Positions 59,655 to 64,000 of a stretch of DNA of 64,000 nt are shown piece by piece. Position numbers and translations under genes: made by a program. Numbering within the stretch: position 1 is the first letter of the stretch; each line of letters opens with the position of its first letter. This stretch comes from Desmodus rotundus (lineage: Eukaryota > Chordata > Mammalia > Chiroptera > Phyllostomidae): the NCBI RefSeq assembly GCF_022682495.2, contig NC_071390.1, positions 154,728,583 through 154,792,582 on the forward strand, written 5' to 3'. The notes beneath the pieces were generated by a model. That model did not search any database. It was not told the DNA's origin and saw only the letters and a list, made by a program, of their open reading frames with translations.

Positions 59655-59770
59655 AACCATTCAACTCTGCAACTGTAGCAGGGGAGCAGTAATAGACAAA
59701 ATGTAAACAAACTGAAGCAGTATTCCAATAAAACTTTCCTTACAAAAACTTGTGGTGGACCTCACTTGAC
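59655..59770 (+). mobile_element. Old hAT-type fragment
   Basis: AACTCTGCAACTGTAGCAGG, AGTAATAGACAAAATGTAAA, AGTATTCCAATAAAACTTTC then CTTACAAAAACTTGTGGTGG is the wording of a widespread mammalian DNA-transposon fossil whose end reads 'GGGCC...AGTTTGCCGACCCCTG'. Only the inner part survives, so class and strand are by recall. Confidence 0.45.
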
Positions 59771-59909
59771 CATCAGGTTGTAGAATGCGGATATCTGATA
59801 CAGAATTCATGTGCTAAAAAGACAGCTCATTATTGCATCACTTGATATAATCAGAGGCAAATATAGACAGACTCTAACAGAGGTATGATAATATTATTTG
59901 AGATCTGCA

Positions 59910-60400
59910 CTACTTATCTATTGTTGCATAACAAATTACTCCACAATTTAGTAACTTGAAACAACACAGTTATCAATTCCTCATTTCTGGGGGTCAAGAA
60001 CCCAGAGTGGCTTAACTGATGTTGTAGTCTCAGTATCTCATGAGGCTCACCTGGAGCTGCAAGATCTGCTTTGAGCTCTCCCATACTGTTTTTGGGTAGG
60101 CTTACACTCCCCATGATCTATTGACTGGAAATCTCTTTTTTTTTTTTTTGCCAAGTGGCATTTCTATAACATGGTTAATGGGTTTCCCCAGAGCAAGTAG
60201 CAGAGATCCAGTGAATAGGAAAGAGAGTAACCTAATTTTGAAAGTGATATGCTATCCCTTCTGCTGTATGCTGTTAGTTACACAGACCAACTGTGGTAAA
60301 ATGTGGGCGGGAACTATACCCCAGGGTGTGAATTCCAAGAAGCGGGGATGATTGGGGGCCATCATGGGGACGGGCTGCCACACGGCCCTAAATGTGGCCA
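59910..60400 (-). mobile_element. MLT1-like LTR (MaLR), antisense
   Basis: CTTATCTATTGTTGCATAAC then AAATTACTCCACAATTTAGT (59915-59954) is the reverse of the LTR 3' end. The rest follows: TTTCTGGGGGTCAAGAACCC, TCTCATGAGGCTCACCTGGA, GTTACACAGACCAACTGTGG, ATGTGGGCGGGAACTATACC, and GCGGGGATGATTGGGGGCCA then TCATGGGGACGGGCTGCCAC at the 5' end of the LTR. There are no viral genes. A T14 run (60136-60149) interrupts it. The 66- and 76-codon frames are artefacts. Confidence 0.75.
60136..60149. repeat. T14 run inside the MLT1-like LTR
   Basis: Fourteen T after AATCTC, at a place where the LTR sequence I recall has no such run. It is probably slippage growth of a short T tract. Confidence 0.85.
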
Positions 60401-61250
60401 TGTTTGACAATGTCCAAACCTTTTACTGCATTTACGAATTAAAATAACAAATATACCTTTCCTTTAAGTTTTTTTTGTCCTCAGTAGTTAACTAAAGTTT
60501 TTGCCTTTCTCATTCTATAAACTCTAAAAATGTTTGAAAATAAGAGGGGGATTAAGGAAGGAACAAGGGAAAATGGGAGGCAATGAGTCTGTACCCAGAA
60601 ATAACATGTTGGCAGTTCAAAAGGAAAAAAAAAAAAAACTAAACTGAATTTCTGCTAGCAAAATAGGAAAAAGATAAAGGTTTCGTGTTGAGCTATCTCT
60701 GATCGTAGATGAGACCATGGAAATAGAATGAAGTAAAGCCCCATGCCAGGTTAAGTCTGTTTTTCCACGTGAGGTTTAAAGAGCAGAAAATGGTAGGCAC
60801 CTGGAGAAGCATAAGTTCAGATAAATTGTATAAGATAGTGAGGCTTCACTGGGATCCAGTAAAAACACTGTGACTACTCCAGAATATCGGATTATCAGAA
60901 AGTTCAGGGATGAAAAATCTATGTTTATTATCATGATGTAAAAGATACTTGCTGCATAATAGCTGCAGCTACACAGTGGTTTAGATTTTCTTAGAGAAAC
61001 TGAATAAATCACACCAAGCAGGCCCAGAATAAAATACAGTTATAAAAAAGGAATATCATTAGGATTTGTCTTGTGGTAATAAATCATTTTAATAAAATTG
61101 TTGTTAAAACTACAGAATGAGTAAGGTATTTGGGTTTTGGTTCCTATGAGCTGTTGAAATGTACCTCTTAAATGAACTAAATGATTGAGATGTCAGAATT
61201 TTATTATACTGGGAGGTGGAGAATTTTAATTATAAACACACGAATAAAAT
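60401..61250. other. Unassigned sequence
   Basis: I recognise no gene or repeat. An A-rich run occurs near 60624-60640. Confidence 0.4.
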
Positions 61251-61275
61251 GGTCGCTGGTTCAATTCCCACTACT
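61251..61275 (+). mobile_element. Micro-fragment of a VES SINE B-box region
   Basis: GGTCGCTGGTTCAATTCCCA (61251-61270) is identical, 20 of 20, to 62073-62092 of the VES SINE in this window, and includes its whole RNA polymerase III B box (GGTTCAATTCC). The segment is bounded by AATAAAAT at 61243-61250 and again at 61276-61283. No other part of the SINE is present. Confidence 0.7.
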
Positions 61276-62021
61276 AATAAAATTAATATAAATACAAACA
61301 CTCATATATCTATTTTTAGTTTTACTAAGCATTATAAAACAGAGGATGTATTTATAAATAATCTTAGCAAAGCCTAAATGTTTCTGAATTCTGTAAAATT
61401 ATGAATTGTTTACTCATATAAACATGAACATCCATACTAAAGTAGAAATGGTACTATAACCAGCTAATGATATAACAGAAAAAATATGATGTCCAATTTG
61501 CTTAATAAAATACAACTTTAGTTGAGCACAGTATAAATTTTATATCAGCAATTCTTGATGTAATGGCTCATCATTATAAACACTTTACACTCTATTTGCA
61601 TAACAAACCTTCTCTTGTTCACCTCAAGTAATTTTCGGGTCAATAGGTGTTCTTGACTCAAGCCACAGCTGAAACTACTTCAATATAGTTATAAATGGAC
61701 TGAAATGGACAAAATTTCAGTGCCACCTATTGGTAGAAAGAATAGATTTACATACAATTATTTATTTCTCGTACATTTTGTGGTAATGGATAATGTATGA
61801 ATAATGAAGAAAATGTATCTAAAAATTATGAACTTCTTTGGAACAGCTTGATAAATTAGCATTAGATTTGTTCACTCATTTATACATATGAGAAAATGCT
61901 GGCAATTTTAGTTAGATAAATAAAGTAAATAATAATTTTTGAGTAAGTTATAAAATGTTTATTTTAATTTTTGTGGTTTTCATGTTTTTGCACTGAGATA
62001 TCTAATATAAAATTAAGGGGT
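61276..62021. other. Unassigned AT-rich sequence
   Basis: I recognise nothing up to the VES insertion. Confidence 0.4.
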
Positions 62022-62240
62022 GGCCCTGGCTAGTGTAGCTCAGTGGATTGAGTGTGGACCTGCAAACCAAAGGGTCGCTGGTTCAATTCCCAGTAAGGGC
62101 ACATGCCTGAGTTATAGGCCTGGTCCTTAGTAGGGGGCATGCAAGAGGCAACCACACATTGATGTTTCTCTCCTTCTCTTTCTTCCTCCTTCACCTTTCT
62201 CTAAAAGTAAATAAATAAAATCTTTTAAAAAAATTTTAGT
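62022..62240 (+). mobile_element. VES SINE (bat), sense
   Basis: The tRNA-derived head starts GGCCCTGGCTAGTGTAGCTC. The A box is TAGCTCAGTGG (62036-62046) and the B box GGTTCAATTCC (62080-62090). The body reads AGTAAGGGCACATGCCTGAG, GGGGGCATGCAAGAGGCAAC then CACACATTGATGTTTCTCTC, a CTTCTCTTTC pyrimidine part, and the tail AAATAAATAAAATC then TTTTAAAAAAATTTT. It is complete in layout. A diverged target duplication may be present (62009-62021 AAAATTAAGGGGT-like against AAAATTTTAGTGGT after the tail), but it is not clean. It resembles a tRNA gene only because the family derives from one: the cloverleaf is not complete. Confidence 0.93.
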
Positions 62241-64000
62241 GGTGAGTTTGGTTGATTTGTTTAAATCATTTGGAAGAAAATATGACTACAGTTTGATTTC
62301 ATATCCATACATTATTCAAAAAAATAAAACATACTTTTTTGCTAAAGTGTCATATTTACATAAAAATTAGTAATATGTAAGTTAAAAATAATACTTGCCT
62401 GAAAATTTGGAGATCTGATGAGAATTTACTTGAAAGATTGAACATATATTGACTGTTTATGATTCATTATATCATGTAACCAACATTTACTATGCTATTA
62501 AATAAAATCCAATTGAATCATTTGGCACATTTAACCTGCTCTTTTATTCTTACTTAAAAGTTTTTAAAAGACATCCTGATAGCACATGGAATAAAGTGTC
62601 AAATAAAATGCAGTAATCAATTATTCATAACAATATTTGGCAAATAAGATTCAGGTGACATTTTTCTTCTATTGTTCAGATTTTTATGACTTTTAAGGAT
62701 CATATACTAGCTTTAAAATCAAAATAAAACAATATCATTAAAACTAAATAGTAATTTTGCAATTGTTCAATAAAGTAGAAGTAATTATTTAAGTTTTGAG
62801 TGGTTTTCCAACAATACTGACTGGAGCCTTAGTGAGTCCCTAGTGATCTCCCAAGAAGGTGGGCAGAAGGAATACAGGAGGGATTGGAGCAGGAAAGGCT
62901 CTGAATCCCCCATCTTTGCCTCTGCTTTTACTGCTCAGCAGTGGTGAGTTCACCCCTGCCCTGACCAACGTCTCCCATGGGCTGTGCAGGCACCAGGAAA
63001 ATATTTCTGTGAAGCCCTTTCTGCATAAACAATTGGACATTAAAATATTTTATAACGCCATGGCCAATGTCTGTGAAGATTTAGATTAATGGGTGGTAAA
63101 GGTATATTTATGTACTTGTTTACTTTCTAATTAATACACATAAAGGATCTTCAGATTGTTAAGTCACCATCACTTTCTGTTCATGGCCAGGGACTACCTT
63201 TTTTACATTTTTCATTTCTAAATGAAACATTCCTGGCTAATTTTATATCCCCAACCACAAGAGAAAATAAAGCAGTGGTGTTACAAGTCACAATGCCGTC
63301 GCCTGTCAGAAGCTATTTGTGTGCAAACAGTTGGGTTTTCTTGCTTTTGCAATTTCCTAATGCCATTCATTTAATGCCGATTAATTACCCTTTCTCATGA
63401 CCCTGCGTTATCCATCCTCCATGATGCCATCCATGACCACTGGCATCTAATACACTCTCAGATCCAAACCATACCTATACTGTGCAGGAGAATGTAAATA
63501 ATTCACTTTCCGGCCATGGTAAATTTTGTATTTGGAATGTAATACTGTAAACACAGAACCACAATATGCTGTTCAACCATGTTTTCCCTTGAGCTCTTTG
63601 GGCCATAATACAATGATTACGTTCTTAGCATGTGATGTGTTGATGTTGCCTGCACCCCAGTCTTCTATACCTTATCACCAACAACAGCTATTCTTTACCT
63701 GTATGCCCACCACTCCTTTCCCACTGGCATCTAGGGCAGTCACCCCGACCTCTTTATGGAGAAACCGGCTTTATAGAAGTCATTACCTTTGGTGGGAGAA
63801 TAAAGCCAACTCAGCAGGCAGAGTCTGGGGGGAAAACTTACCACACTTTACTTTTCTTCCACCATCAAACTTCCTGTATGTGCATCCTTTGATCAAACCC
63901 AACTGGAAGCCAGATAACAAGGGAGACTTGCTAATTCAACATACACTCATACCATAAACTTCTTCATCCTCAGGGCACAGGACTGGAGAAGACGGTACAA
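62241..64000. other. Unassigned sequence to the window end
   Basis: I recognise no repeat. The 143-codon plus frame at 63526-63957 is the longest unexplained one in the window. Its product is rich in Pro, Ser, Thr and aromatic residues and has no domain, signal peptide or transmembrane pattern I can see. The paired frames at 62840-63089 lie in a more GC-balanced patch. Confidence 0.4.

Noticed and set aside
62022..62110. A tRNA gene
   Set aside because: A and B boxes are present, but the sequence continues as a VES SINE body with an A-rich tail, and the cloverleaf is not complete.
63526..63957. 143-codon plus frame as a host exon
   Set aside because: No domain, no flanking splice logic I could support, composition of a chance frame, and no neighbouring coding segments. 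I recorded it only as an unexplained frame.
1..64000. CRISPR array, bacterial operon, phage or integron-like system
   Set aside because: No regularly spaced repeats, no dense same-strand genes and no ribosome-binding-site pattern. The repeat content is that of a mammalian nuclear genome.
1..64000. Helitron copies, expected if this were a Myotis-like vesper bat
   Set aside because: I saw no TC...CTRR-ended element that I could support. Absence by eye does not exclude one.

Overview
The window is vertebrate nuclear DNA, almost certainly from a bat. The diagnostic evidence is two tRNA-derived SINEs of the VES type (antisense at 40693-40903, sense near 62022-62240). A VES-like fragment of about 25 bp at 61251-61275, bat-style L1 3' tails and a foldback hAT element of a kind I associate with bats agree with this. 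The sequence is AT-rich and full of decayed interspersed repeats. It has no operon-like gene packing, and no open reading frame looks like a host protein-coding exon. The longest frames are repeat remnants (L1 ORF2, one LTR) or chance frames. I call no host gene, rRNA, tRNA or CRISPR; the window reads as intergenic or deep intronic.

Layout. 1-2042: antisense LINE-1 ORF2 remnant (endonuclease end to reverse transcriptase), butting against a T24 run. 2.0-9.2 kb: L1 3' tails and two old L1M fragments. 9.3-15.4 kb: an LTR-like repeat, two L1 tails, a long polypyrimidine tract, two abutting antisense L1 fragments and a MIR. 15.4-21.8 kb: unassigned sequence, opposed old L1 ORF1-region pieces and a mariner carrying a broken transposase 3' half. 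21.8-26.7 kb: the longest stretch in which I recognise nothing. 26.7-32.2 kb: two LTR-like repeats, a well-preserved hAT foldback element with 8-bp target duplications, and MIRs. 32-44 kb: mostly unassigned, with MIR and L2 relics, an antisense VES with 15-bp target duplications, and a mariner deletion derivative. 44.6-46.2 kb: a twin-primed (internally inverted) L1 insertion with 12-bp target duplications, then an antisense MLT1-type LTR. 46-64 kb: scattered L1M, MIR, L2, hAT and MLT1 relics and the sense VES.

The elements do not cooperate in a pathway; they record successive transposition. The old layer is MIR, L2, L1M and MaLR LTRs. DNA transposons (mariner, hAT) and lineage-specific L1 and VES copies were added later. 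I found no convincing undescribed biological system. The best observations are structural: the inverted L1, two mariner derivatives that kept opposite ends of the transposase gene, the foldback hAT, and the VES B-box micro-insert between 8-bp repeats. Family names rest on recalled consensus sequences, not on a database search, and many old-repeat boundaries are approximate.
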